Origin: Comamonas testosteroni
Lineage (GTDB): Bacteria; Pseudomonadota; Gammaproteobacteria; Burkholderiales; Burkholderiaceae_C
Assembly: GCF_030505195.1 (NCBI RefSeq)
Contig: NZ_CP129672.1
Span: 3,568,501-3,632,500 of the forward strand
Length of the DNA stretch: 64,000 nucleotides
Direction: 5' to 3'
Shown here: one piece after another, positions 36,576 to 44,619 of the stretch
How the letters are laid out: every line of letters begins with the position of its first letter
How positions within the stretch are numbered: the first letter of the stretch is position 1
Notes under the pieces: model-generated
What the model saw: only the letters and a program-made list of their open reading frames with translations
Databases searched by the model: none
What the model was told of the DNA's origin: nothing
Program-made: the position numbers and the translations under genes

Positions 36576-36688
36576 AGCCCCTGAGCGGCTTTGCCTAGGC
36601 GGCCCCGCCGCTTCCCCCTCTCTGGCGCGTTGCGCCGGAGGGGGACGACAGCCTCGCTGCGGGGGCGGCCCTTGCTCGCTGACCCTGA
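36576..36688 (+). repeat. Structured post-stop repeat element, copy 4
   Basis: Begins 4 bp after the deaminase stop: GCCCCTGAG, a first hairpin enlarged by an insertion (AGCGGC...GCCGCT), then CCCCCTC...GAGGGGG with apical stem GGCGC/GCGCC, GACGACAGCCTCGCTGCG, CTTGCTCG. The apical stem sequence is wholly different from copies 1 and 3 but still pairs. Confidence 0.82.
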
Positions 36689-36689
36689 G

Positions 36690-36880
36690 GTGAGGGCGTC
36701 AGTTCTCAAAATGCAGTCCCGAATGACTGGATTGAGCCTACCGCTGCAACCGCCGATCCGACCAAGGAGATATGCCACGACACAACCAAGCACGCAGTGA
36801 AGCCCTCACGGGCACCCCTCGACGACATATCTACAAGTGCCTCTGAAGAGGCCATCGCATAGGGAAAAGGAGACACAACC
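36690..36880 (+). promoter_or_regulatory. Possible structured leader of the NCS2 permease gene
   Basis: A 190-bp stretch between the repeat and the permease start. GTGAGGGC (36690-36697) can pair with GCCCTCAC (36802-36809), closing a domain of about 120 nt; an AAAAGGAG ribosome site precedes the ATG. No known riboswitch was recognised. With copy 4 of the repeat, this fills the 308-bp gap between the deaminase and permease genes. Confidence 0.35.
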
Positions 36881-38236
36881 ATGGAAAAACTGCTTTACGG
36901 GGTGGAAGACCGTCCACCCAGCCTCATCACCACCACGCTGCTTTCGCTGCAGCATCTGCTCGCCGCGCTGGGCGGCATCATCGCCGTGCCGCTGGTGTTC
37001 GGCGGTGCGCTCAAGCTGCCGGCCGACCAGATCGTGGCCCTGGTCAATGCGGCGTTGCTGGGCTCGGGCGTGGTCACCATCATCCAGTGCCGTGGCGTGG
37101 GGCCGGTCGGCATACGCCTGCCTTGCGTGATGGGTACCAGCTTCGCTTTTGTTGGCGCGGGCATCAGCGTGGGACTGGAGCACGGCGTGCCCGGCATCCT
37201 GGGCTCCTCGCTGGTGGGCTCGCTGGTGATGATCATCGGCAGCTTCTTCATGCCGGTGATCCGTCGTTTCTTTCCGCATACCGTGACCAGCGTGGTCGTG
37301 ACCATGATCGGGCTGTCGCTCACGCCCGTCGCCGTGGACTGGGCCGCAGGCGGCGTGGGCAGCGGCAGCTACGGTGCGGTGGGCAATCTGGCGATTGCCG
37401 GCTTTGTGCTGGCGCTGGTGATCGGCTTTGTGCAATGGGGCAAGGGCGTGATCTCGGCATCGGCCGTGGTTCTGGGCATTGCCTGCGGCTATCTGCTGTG
37501 CCTGGCACTGGGTCTGATCGATTTCACCCAAGTGCGCGAGGCGCCCATCTTCGCGATTCCCCAGCCGCTGCATTTCGGCATGAGCTTTCCCATATCGGGC
37601 ATCGTTGCCATGTCCATCGCCTTTCTCGTGACCATTGTCGAGACCACGGGCACTTTCATGGCCCTGGGGGCGGCAACACAGACGCCTATCCGAGGCAAGC
37701 GCCTGTCCAGCGGCATGTTGTGCGACGGCGTGGGCTCGGCCTTTGCCGCCGTGATGTCGAGCCCACCGGTTTCCACCTTCGCGCAGAACGTGGGTGTGGT
37801 GTCGCTCACCGGCGTGGCCAGCCGCCATGTGGTGATGCTGACCGGCGTGATGCTGCTGCTGGCCGGACTGTTCCCGGTGCTGGGAGCGCTGGTGGTGACG
37901 ATTCCCCAGCCAGTGCTCGGCGGTGCGGGCCTGATGATGTTTGCCATGATCATCCTGGCGGGCATCCGCATGCTCAGCAGCGCCGAGCAAACACGCCGCA
38001 GCGGCCTGATCATTGCAGTCTCGCTGGGCTGCGGTCTGGCCGTGACGGTGCGCCCCGATCTGCTCTCCAGGATGCCTGCCTTTGTGCGCGAGGTTTTCGG
38101 CTCGGGGATTACCGTGGGTGCGCTGGTGGCCGTGGGCCTGAATCTGCTGCTGCCGGGGCGCGAGTTCGATGCCCACGAGGAAGAGCGGGAGTCCGCAACG
38201 GCAGCCCCGGTTGCGACCAGTTCCGCTGCAGCATGA
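36881..38236 (+). CDS. NCS2-family purine/uracil permease
   Basis: A 451-residue nucleobase:cation symporter-2 protein with about fourteen helices. The family signatures are seen: QHLLAALGGIIAVPL in helix 1, CVMGTSFAFVG (the NCS2 Q/N-motif region), and the late ETTGTFMALG and PPVSTFAQNVGVVSLTGVASR. The latter form (NVGVVSLTGVASR) points to the xanthine/urate branch more than to UraA. It lies behind an 8-oxoguanine deaminase-like gene, which supports a purine substrate. Confidence 0.9.
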   Translation: MEKLLYGVEDRPPSLITTTLLSLQHLLAALGGIIAVPLVFGGALKLPADQIVALVNAALLGSGVVTIIQCRGVGPVGIRLPCVMGTSFAFVGAGISVGLEHGVPGILGSSLVGSLVMIIGSFFMPVIRRFFPHTVTSVVVTMIGLSLTPVAVDWAAGGVGSGSYGAVGNLAIAGFVLALVIGFVQWGKGVISASAVVLGIACGYLLCLALGLIDFTQVREAPIFAIPQPLHFGMSFPISGIVAMSIAFLVTIVETTGTFMALGAATQTPIRGKRLSSGMLCDGVGSAFAAVMSSPPVSTFAQNVGVVSLTGVASRHVVMLTGVMLLLAGLFPVLGALVVTIPQPVLGGAGLMMFAMIILAGIRMLSSAEQTRRSGLIIAVSLGCGLAVTVRPDLLSRMPAFVREVFGSGITVGALVAVGLNLLLPGREFDAHEEERESATAAPVATSSAAA

Positions 38237-38254
38237 AACGCAGGCCCTGGGCGC

Positions 38255-39265
38255 TTAAAGCGTCATCTTGCTGTCGACGATGACCTTGCGCCAGCGCGCG
38301 AGGTCCTTGGCGATGAGGTCGGCAAAGACCTTGGGCGTGCTGGGCATGGGCTGGGCGCCTTCGCTTTGCAGACGCTCAAGGATGGCGGGGCTTCGGAGTG
38401 AGGCATTGATTTGCTGATTGATCTTGGCGACCACGTCGGCAGGCATATTGGCAGGGCCGACCACGCCATACCATTGGTCGGCCTCAAAGCCGGGCAAGCC
38501 TGCTTCGGCCACGGTAGGCACATTGGGTAGTGCAGGGATGCGCTGGGGCGATGAAACGGCGATCGCCTTGATCTGGCCGGCGCGAATTTGGGCCAGCACG
38601 GCAGGGATGCCGGTGAACAAGGCCTGCACCTGGCCGGCCACCAGGTCATTGACGGCCGGTGCCGTGCCCTTGTAGGGCACATGCTGCATCTTCAGCCCGG
38701 CTTGCAGGCTCAGATAGGCCATGGTCATATGCGCGGCACTGCCGTTGCCCCCCGAGCTGAAATTCACTGCGCCCGGGTTGGCCTTGGCGTAGCTGATGAA
38801 CGATGCCAGATCATTGACCGGCAGCGATGGATGCACGACCAGCACGTTGGGCACACGCGCCACCCAGGCCAGAGGCGTAAAGCTCTTGATAGGGTCGTAA
38901 GGCAGCTTGGGGTAGAGCGTGGGTGTAACGGCCAGCGTGCCGACATGGCCCATGAGCAGGGTGTAGCCATCGGCACTGGCCTTTGCCACGCGGTCCGCAC
39001 CAATGCTGCCGCCTGCGCCGGCGACGTTTTCCGGCACCACGCTCTGGCCCCAGGCAGTCGTCAGCTCATGACCTATGGCGCGACCCAGAATGTCTGCAGA
39101 GCCGCCGGGCGTGAACGGGATGACCATGCGTATGGCCTTGCTGGGGTACCTTGAGTCCTGCGCAACAGCAGTGCCGGCCAGACTGCCCAAGGCGGTGGCC
39201 GCAGCCCATTGGCTCCATTGGCGACGGTTCAGAGTGGAGGGTTCACGTGCGGTGAAAGCGGGCAT
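38255..39265 (-). CDS. Bug-type tripartite tricarboxylate transporter binding protein
   Basis: A 336-residue periplasmic solute-binding protein of the TctC/Bug family, very numerous in Burkholderiales. The signal region contains a twin-arginine-like NRRQWSQWAAATALGS and ends AVA-QD. The mature part shows YPSKAIRMVIPFTPGGSAD, VVPENVAGAGGSIG, LPYDPIKSF, NFSSGGNGSAAHM, HVPYKGTAPAVNDL and the ligand-loop features of the family. Ligand unknown; no membrane subunits nearby, so it is an orphan receptor. Confidence 0.93.
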   Translation of the reverse strand: MPAFTAREPSTLNRRQWSQWAAATALGSLAGTAVAQDSRYPSKAIRMVIPFTPGGSADILGRAIGHELTTAWGQSVVPENVAGAGGSIGADRVAKASADGYTLLMGHVGTLAVTPTLYPKLPYDPIKSFTPLAWVARVPNVLVVHPSLPVNDLASFISYAKANPGAVNFSSGGNGSAAHMTMAYLSLQAGLKMQHVPYKGTAPAVNDLVAGQVQALFTGIPAVLAQIRAGQIKAIAVSSPQRIPALPNVPTVAEAGLPGFEADQWYGVVGPANMPADVVAKINQQINASLRSPAILERLQSEGAQPMPSTPKVFADLIAKDLARWRKVIVDSKMTL

Positions 39266-39398
39266 ATTGTCTCCTCATGATGTTTTGCAGACAGTCTATG
39301 AGATGGCGCTCTGCCGGGTTCTGGTGCAGCAGGCATAGCTGCTATGCAGTGACTGCCTGCCAAGCCTTGGACAGGCACAGGCTCGCTACACTGCAGTC

Positions 39399-39779
39399 AT
39401 GGCTACAAGTACAGACACCCCCGTGAATCGCCCTGACATCACCATTTTTCACAACAACCGCTGCAGCAATTCGCGCGGCGCGCTGGCGCTGCTGCGCGAG
39501 CATGGCATTGAGCCCAATATTGTGGATTACATCGCCACGCCGCTCACTGCGCCGGAGCTGGCCGAGCTGGTGGCGCATCTGGGCGTGCCCGTGCGTGACT
39601 TGCTGCGTAGCAAGGAAGCGCAGTTCAAGGAGCTGGGCTTGGATAACCCCGCTGTCAGCGATGTGCAGCTGATTCAGGCCGTGGCCGCGCACCCGGTGCT
39701 GCTCAATCGCCCCATCGTGGTCACGCCCAAGGGGGCCATGCTTTGCCGTCCGCCGCAGCGGGTGCTGGAGCTGATCTGA
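39399..39779 (+). CDS. ArsC-family glutaredoxin-dependent arsenate reductase homologue
   Basis: A 126-residue thioredoxin-fold protein. The N-terminal FHNNRCSNSRGAL carries the single catalytic Cys22, equivalent to Cys12 of plasmid R773 ArsC, and RPIVVTPKGAMLCRPPQ matches the conserved C-terminal block. No arsB, acr3 or arsR gene is near, so arsenate reduction is a family inference; YffB/Spx-like roles are possible. Confidence 0.85.
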   Translation: MATSTDTPVNRPDITIFHNNRCSNSRGALALLREHGIEPNIVDYIATPLTAPELAELVAHLGVPVRDLLRSKEAQFKELGLDNPAVSDVQLIQAVAAHPVLLNRPIVVTPKGAMLCRPPQRVLELI

Positions 39780-39939
39780 GGCTGCAAAGAGCCTGGGCAC
39801 GCCGGACAGCGTGCGAGCCGGCGGCTGCCGGATCAGGCCTTTGGCCCAAAGCTGCACGGGCCTAAGTCTGGCCTAAGTGTGCATGTTCAAACTTCCCTTC
39901 AACGACACCGATCCGGTGCTTTTCTTTGAAAGGATGACC

Positions 39940-41481
39940 ATGAACACAATTCTGTCCACACCTCGCCGACTGGTGATGGCCCTGGTGGCTGCTGGTGCGA
40001 TTGGCGCACTGGGCGCTACTGGCGCCGGCCTGGTGGGAACCCGCAGCGCTGCCCAGGCGCAGGTGACGCAATCTGCAGTGGCTGCGCAGCCCGCAGCCCT
40101 TAACCTGCCTGCGGTGAATGCCCCCAATTTTGCAGATATCACGGCGCGCAACGGCGCGGCCGTGGTCAATATCAGCGTGGTGGGTTCCTCTCGTGCCATG
40201 AGCGACGATGAAGGCGACCAGACCAGCGAACGCCAGCAACAGGGCCCGGGCATCAGCCCCGACGATCCCTTCTTTGAATTCTTCCGCCAGTTCGGCATTC
40301 CAGGCATGCCCGGTGGTCAGGGCATGGGGCCGCGTGCACAGCAGCCCGATACACCCATGCGCGGACAAGGCTCGGGCTTTATCGTGTCCAGCGATGGCGT
40401 GATTCTGACCAACGCCCATGTGGTGCGCGGAGCCAAGGAGGTGACGGTCAAGCTCAACGACCGTCGCGAGTTCAGGGCCAAGGTGCTGGGAGCCGACCCC
40501 AAGACCGATGTGGCGGTACTCAAGATTGACGCCAGCGGCCTGCCCACGGTCAAGCTGGGCCAGACCAGCCAACTGCGTGTGGGCGACTGGGTGCTGGCGA
40601 TCGGCTCGCCCTTCGGCTTTGAGAACAGCGTGACGGCTGGCGTGGTGAGTGCCAAGGGGCGCTCTCTGCCTGACGACTCCTTTGTGCCTTTTCTGCAGAC
40701 GGATGTGGCGATCAACCCCGGAAACTCTGGGGGCCCGCTGTTCAACGCACAGGGTGAGGTCGTGGGTATCAACAGCCAGATCTACACCCGCTCGGGCGGG
40801 TATCAAGGGGTGTCGTTTGCGATTCCCATCGAACTGGCAACCCGAGTGCAACAGCAGATTCAGGCAACGGGTAAGGCACAGCATGCCAAGCTGGGCGTGA
40901 GTGTGCAGGAGGTCAATCAGGCCTTTGCCGATTCCTTCAAGCTGGATAAGCCCGAAGGTGCATTGGTGGCCAGTGTCGAAAAGAATGGCCCTGCCGCCAA
41001 GGCCGGACTGGAACCAGGCGATGTGGTGCGCAAGGTGGATGGCAAGCCCGTTGTTGGTTCGGGCGATCTGCCAGCCTTTATCGGCCAGGCCTTGCCGGGG
41101 CAGAAAGTGACGCTGGAAGTCTGGCGCAAGGGTGAATCCAAGACTCTGAGTGCGACCCTTGGCGATGCCAGCGATAAGTCGGTGAAGGTGGCCAAGTCTT
41201 CACCCGATGGAGACAAGGGCAAGCTGGGACTGGCGCTGCGCCCCCTGCAGCCAGAGGAGAAAAAGCAGATTGGTGTGGACACCGGCCTGCTGGTGGCTCA
41301 GGCCAGCGGCCCGGCTGCAGCAGCAGGCATCAGCCAGGGAGATGTGCTGCTGTCCATCAATGGCGCACCTGCCGGAAATATCGATGAGGTGCGGGCCGCA
41401 GTCGCCAAAGCGGACAAGACCGTGGCCGTGCTGATCTGGCGTGATGGCAACAAAATCTTTGTGCCGGTGCGACTGGGCTGA
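39940..41481 (+). CDS. degP: DegP/MucD-type periplasmic serine protease
   Basis: A 513-residue HtrA protease that degrades misfolded envelope proteins. The catalytic triad is H160 (TNAHVV), D190 (TDVAVLKI) and S263 (NPGNSGGPL). Two PDZ domains follow (about 300-385 and 410-505; KLGVSVQEV, GALVASVEKNGPAAKAGLEPGD). Signal peptide about 1-38. Of two nearby ATG codons, 39940 is chosen because AAAGGA lies at a proper distance. A strong terminator follows. Confidence 0.95.
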   Translation: MNTILSTPRRLVMALVAAGAIGALGATGAGLVGTRSAAQAQVTQSAVAAQPAALNLPAVNAPNFADITARNGAAVVNISVVGSSRAMSDDEGDQTSERQQQGPGISPDDPFFEFFRQFGIPGMPGGQGMGPRAQQPDTPMRGQGSGFIVSSDGVILTNAHVVRGAKEVTVKLNDRREFRAKVLGADPKTDVAVLKIDASGLPTVKLGQTSQLRVGDWVLAIGSPFGFENSVTAGVVSAKGRSLPDDSFVPFLQTDVAINPGNSGGPLFNAQGEVVGINSQIYTRSGGYQGVSFAIPIELATRVQQQIQATGKAQHAKLGVSVQEVNQAFADSFKLDKPEGALVASVEKNGPAAKAGLEPGDVVRKVDGKPVVGSGDLPAFIGQALPGQKVTLEVWRKGESKTLSATLGDASDKSVKVAKSSPDGDKGKLGLALRPLQPEEKKQIGVDTGLLVAQASGPAAAAGISQGDVLLSINGAPAGNIDEVRAAVAKADKTVAVLIWRDGNKIFVPVRLG

Positions 41482-41501
41482 CTGACGCACTTAATAAGCA
41501 G

Positions 41502-41532
41502 AAAACCGCAACCTCCCGGGTTGCGGTTTTTC
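41502..41532 (+). terminator. Rho-independent terminator after degP
   Basis: Perfect 12-bp arms AAAACCGCAACC (41502-41513) and GGTTGCGGTTTT (41519-41530) with a 5-nt loop and continuing T-run, 20 bp after the degP stop. Confidence 0.92.
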
Positions 41533-41655
41533 TTTATCTGCTTTTATTGATTTAAAACAATAAATATATGAATAAATGAATATCCGATGATTTTTTACAT
41601 AATGTTGTCATATTTCAAGAAGTAACGAGTTTCAGGAGAGGTAATGCCATAGACT

Positions 41656-41689
41656 GTCAAGTTGACGTATTCATTTGTCTTTTTGACGT
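41656..41689 (+). promoter_or_regulatory. Direct repeats TTGACGT upstream of the ATPase-phosphatase gene
   Basis: TTGACGT occurs at 41662-41668 and 41683-41689, exactly 21 bp apart (two helical turns), and the first overlaps the small palindrome GTCAA-G-TTGAC (41656-41666). The surrounding 41535-41650 is strongly AT-rich. It could be a regulator binding site or contain a -35 element; which one cannot be told from sequence. Confidence 0.45.
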
Positions 41690-41766
41690 CATGTGGTGGC
41701 GATTCAGCTTGACCGCAAATACATCGTGACGGCTCCTCCGAGCAGGCGTTGCGACGGGAGGAGTTT

Positions 41767-43326
41767 TTGAATCAGCAACACAGTCTGCAGGTGCAAGGCC
41801 TGGGCGCTTCATTTGGTCAACGCGTGGTTCTGGCTGAAGTGGATTTCACGCTGCCGCAATTAGGCGTAACCGCATTGCTGGGTCCTGCGGGCACGGGCAA
41901 GTCCACGCTGCTGCGCACGCTGGCCGGGCTGAATGCGAGCAATCCGCGCTTTCGCAGCTGGGGACAGGTGGTCTATGCCGATCGCCCGTTGGACATGCCT
42001 TGGAGCGCCAACGGCGTGCAGGCCTTGCCGAGCCTGGTACAGCAGCATGCCCGGCTCATGCGCGCCAACACCTTGGATGCACTGATCGAGAAGGCGCGCC
42101 AGAGGGATCCGCGTGCGCCACTGGAGTGGCGCCATTGGGTGAGCGAGCAGCTGCAGCACTATGGACTGGCCGAGCTGGCCCAGATGCTGGACAAGCCCAC
42201 CATGCTGTTGAGTGCGGTGCAGCAACGCGCCGTGGCCATTTTGCGCGAGGCCTGGGCCAAGCCGGCGGTGTTGATGATCGATGAGCCCACGGCTGAGCTG
42301 GAGGGCTATGAGGCATTTTTGCTGCTGGACGTGATCAGGCAGATCGGTCAGCAGCGCAGTGTGCTGCTGATCACGCACCAGCAGCAGCATGCCCAGGCTG
42401 CTGCGCAGCAGATGCTGTTGCTCGCAGGCGGGCGTATCCAGGAAGCCGCAGCAATGGCTGCGTTCACTCAGCGGCCGCTCAGTGCCGCCGGTCAGCAATT
42501 CCTGCGTACCGGCAGCTGCGCTGTCCCCATGCCGGGTACCCCCTTGAATGAGCTGGCCGACGATGTGCTGCCGCCACCTCCCTTGCCTGCCGCCGCCTTG
42601 GCGGCCATTGCCGAATTTTCCGACCTGCCTGCATCTTCGGCGGTCGTGAGTGAGGTCGTGGCTCCCCTCAAATTGGAACCCGTGCTGCCTGCGTCAACGT
42701 CGGTCTCTGCGCCTGAACCTGCTCTGCCGCAACCGGCAGCGGTCGCGTCATCTGGCCTGTCCCCCGCAGCCCGCTATCAGCCTCGCACCCCGAATGCGGC
42801 TGTGCTGATGGAAATGCAGCCATTGCTGGCTGCTGAAAATGCCATGCCAGCCAGCCGCGGCCCGAACGGATTTTCCTGGCTGGTGCCAGGGAGGCTGGCA
42901 GGTACGCCCTGGCCGGGCGTGGTGCACGACATGGACTCCGACCTCAAAGCTCTGAGCCGTTGCGGTATCACCATGCTGATCACGCTGACGGAAAAGGACT
43001 TCCCGCAGGATGCCTTGACCCGCAATGGGCTCAAGAACTTTCACCTGCCGGTCTATGACCAAGAGCCACCGACAGTGGCTCAGATGCAGATGCTGCTGGC
43101 ACGCATGTCGGTCGCCCTGCGCCGTGGAGAAGTGCTTGCCGTGCACTGCCTTGCCGGATTGGGCCGCACCGGAACCGTGCTTGCCGCCTGGCTGGTGCGC
43201 GAGGGCCTGACTGCCGAAGAGGCTTTGCGCCGTGTGCGATTGATTGATGCTCAGTATGTGCAATCCGAGGCGCAGGAAGCGCTTCTTTATGAATTCGAAA
43301 ACGCACTGCTGCAAAAGATGGCGTGA
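41767..43326 (+). CDS. ABC-type ATPase fused to a tyrosine/dual-specificity phosphatase domain
   Basis: A 519-residue protein with two enzyme domains. Residues 8-225 are an ABC ATPase resembling PstB: Walker A GPAGTGKST (39-47), Q-loop region LVQQHARL, a degenerate signature LLSAVQQRA in place of LSGGQ, Walker B VLMIDEPT (168-175) and switch His in LLITHQQ. A Pro/Ala-rich linker (about 245-350) leads to a phosphatase domain with general acid Asp431 (VYDQEPP) and the P-loop HCLAGLGRTG (Cys461, Arg467). No permease subunit is adjacent. The start TTG at 41767 is chosen for GGGAGGAG just upstream; another TTG is six codons earlier. A Roadblock-like gene follows 85 bp later. Confidence 0.88.
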   Translation: MNQQHSLQVQGLGASFGQRVVLAEVDFTLPQLGVTALLGPAGTGKSTLLRTLAGLNASNPRFRSWGQVVYADRPLDMPWSANGVQALPSLVQQHARLMRANTLDALIEKARQRDPRAPLEWRHWVSEQLQHYGLAELAQMLDKPTMLLSAVQQRAVAILREAWAKPAVLMIDEPTAELEGYEAFLLLDVIRQIGQQRSVLLITHQQQHAQAAAQQMLLLAGGRIQEAAAMAAFTQRPLSAAGQQFLRTGSCAVPMPGTPLNELADDVLPPPPLPAAALAAIAEFSDLPASSAVVSEVVAPLKLEPVLPASTSVSAPEPALPQPAAVASSGLSPAARYQPRTPNAAVLMEMQPLLAAENAMPASRGPNGFSWLVPGRLAGTPWPGVVHDMDSDLKALSRCGITMLITLTEKDFPQDALTRNGLKNFHLPVYDQEPPTVAQMQMLLARMSVALRRGEVLAVHCLAGLGRTGTVLAAWLVREGLTAEEALRRVRLIDAQYVQSEAQEALLYEFENALLQKMA

Positions 43327-43411
43327 TGTTTTCAGGACCACCAAAGCATGGCCGCTGCGGACAGCAAACGGCCATGACGCGAAAGATTAGCAACAGGAAA
43401 GTGAGAGCGTA

Positions 43412-43816
43412 ATGAGTTTGGATACCGTATTGACGAAGGCCGTGGCTTCGGTCCCTGAGTGCTTGGCCGCTGGTTATGTGGATGCTGCTTCGGGCATGTT
43501 GCTGTCGATTCGCACCGTGGACTCCCATCCGCGTGAGGTGATTGATCTGGTGGCGGCGGCTACGGCCGACCTGTTCAACGGCCCCAATATCTCCATGATC
43601 GAGACCTTGTTCAAGCGTTCGCGCGGTCTCAGTGATGATGGTCACCACTATTTTCAGGAAATCATCGTCAACAGTGATAACCTGATTCACGTCTTTCTGC
43701 GTAGCAAGGCAGTGCCCGACTATGTGGCAGTCTTTGTCTGTCGCCGTACCGCCAACCTGGGCATGGCATTGACCAAGGCTCGTATGGCGATGCCCGGCAT
43801 CGAAGCTGCGGTGTAA
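43412..43816 (+). CDS. Roadblock/LC7-like protein
   Basis: A 134-residue protein whose pattern fits the Roadblock/LC7 fold: an N-terminal helix, LAAGYVDAASGMLLSI, a central helix, FQEIIVNSDNLIHVF strands, and the closing YVAVFVCRRTANLGMALTKARMAMPGIE, where NLGM-x-LTKAR is typical. Such proteins form dimers and commonly partner small GTPases or signalling ATPases in bacteria. An AGGAAA ribosome site precedes the ATG. Its only close same-strand neighbour is the ATPase-phosphatase gene, so a joint role is inferred. Confidence 0.65.
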   Translation: MSLDTVLTKAVASVPECLAAGYVDAASGMLLSIRTVDSHPREVIDLVAAATADLFNGPNISMIETLFKRSRGLSDDGHHYFQEIIVNSDNLIHVFLRSKAVPDYVAVFVCRRTANLGMALTKARMAMPGIEAAV

Positions 43817-43959
43817 CCGGCAGCCCCTCATGTGAGGTGGCGGCTTGCCTGCTTGGGGTGGGGCTGCCTCGCTTGCCGCCTTGCGGGCACTGGGCTTTGC
43901 GCTGCACCCTTTGTTTCTGGTGCTGGGCATTCCTGCTGTAGCGGCGCTATCCTTGCGCC

Positions 43960-44619
43960 ATGCGTTTACTGCTCGTTGAAGATGACACCATGATCGGCCA
44001 GGCCGTGCTGGCGCTGCTGCGCGGTGAGGGCTATGTGGTGGACTGGGTTCAGGATGGAGCCCAGGCCGATACGGCCTTGCATGGCCACCAGTACGATCTG
44101 GTGCTGCTCGATTTGGGATTGCCCAAGCTTGATGGCTTGCAGGTGCTGCGCCAGTTGCGTGCGCGCAAGGATGCCACGCCGGTGCTGGTTGCAACCGCCA
44201 GGGACGCCGTGGGTGACCGCATTGCGGGGCTGGACGCCGGGGCCGATGACTATGTCATCAAACCCTATGACATGGATGAGCTGCTGGCCCGCATTCGCGC
44301 GCTAACGCGGCGTGCTGCGGGGCATCTGGATGCGGTGTACGAACATGGCGGCGTCATGCTGAACCCCAATACTCGCGAGGCCAGCGTGAATGGTCTGCCG
44401 GTCACTCTGTCAGGTCGTGAATGGGCAGTGCTGCAGGCATTGCTGGCAAGGCCGGGGGCCACGCTGTCACGTCAGCAAATCGAAGACAAGCTCTATGGCT
44501 GGGGCGACGAGGTCAGCAGCAATGCGGTGGAGGTCTATATCCACGGGCTGCGCAAAAAGCTCGGCGCTGCAGCAGTGCTCAATGTGCGCGGTCTTGGATA
44601 TATGGTGCCCAGACCGTGA
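43960..44619 (+). CDS. OmpR-family response regulator (QseB/TctD-like)
   Basis: A 219-residue two-component regulator: receiver domain with E7-D8-D9, phosphoacceptor D51 (LLDLGLPKLDG) and KPYDMDEL, then a winged helix domain with LSGREWAVLQALLARPGATLSR and NAVEVYIHGLRKKLG. The subfamily regulates membrane modification or carboxylate uptake. The stop overlaps the kinase start. Confidence 0.93.
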   Translation: MRLLLVEDDTMIGQAVLALLRGEGYVVDWVQDGAQADTALHGHQYDLVLLDLGLPKLDGLQVLRQLRARKDATPVLVATARDAVGDRIAGLDAGADDYVIKPYDMDELLARIRALTRRAAGHLDAVYEHGGVMLNPNTREASVNGLPVTLSGREWAVLQALLARPGATLSRQQIEDKLYGWGDEVSSNAVEVYIHGLRKKLGAAAVLNVRGLGYMVPRP

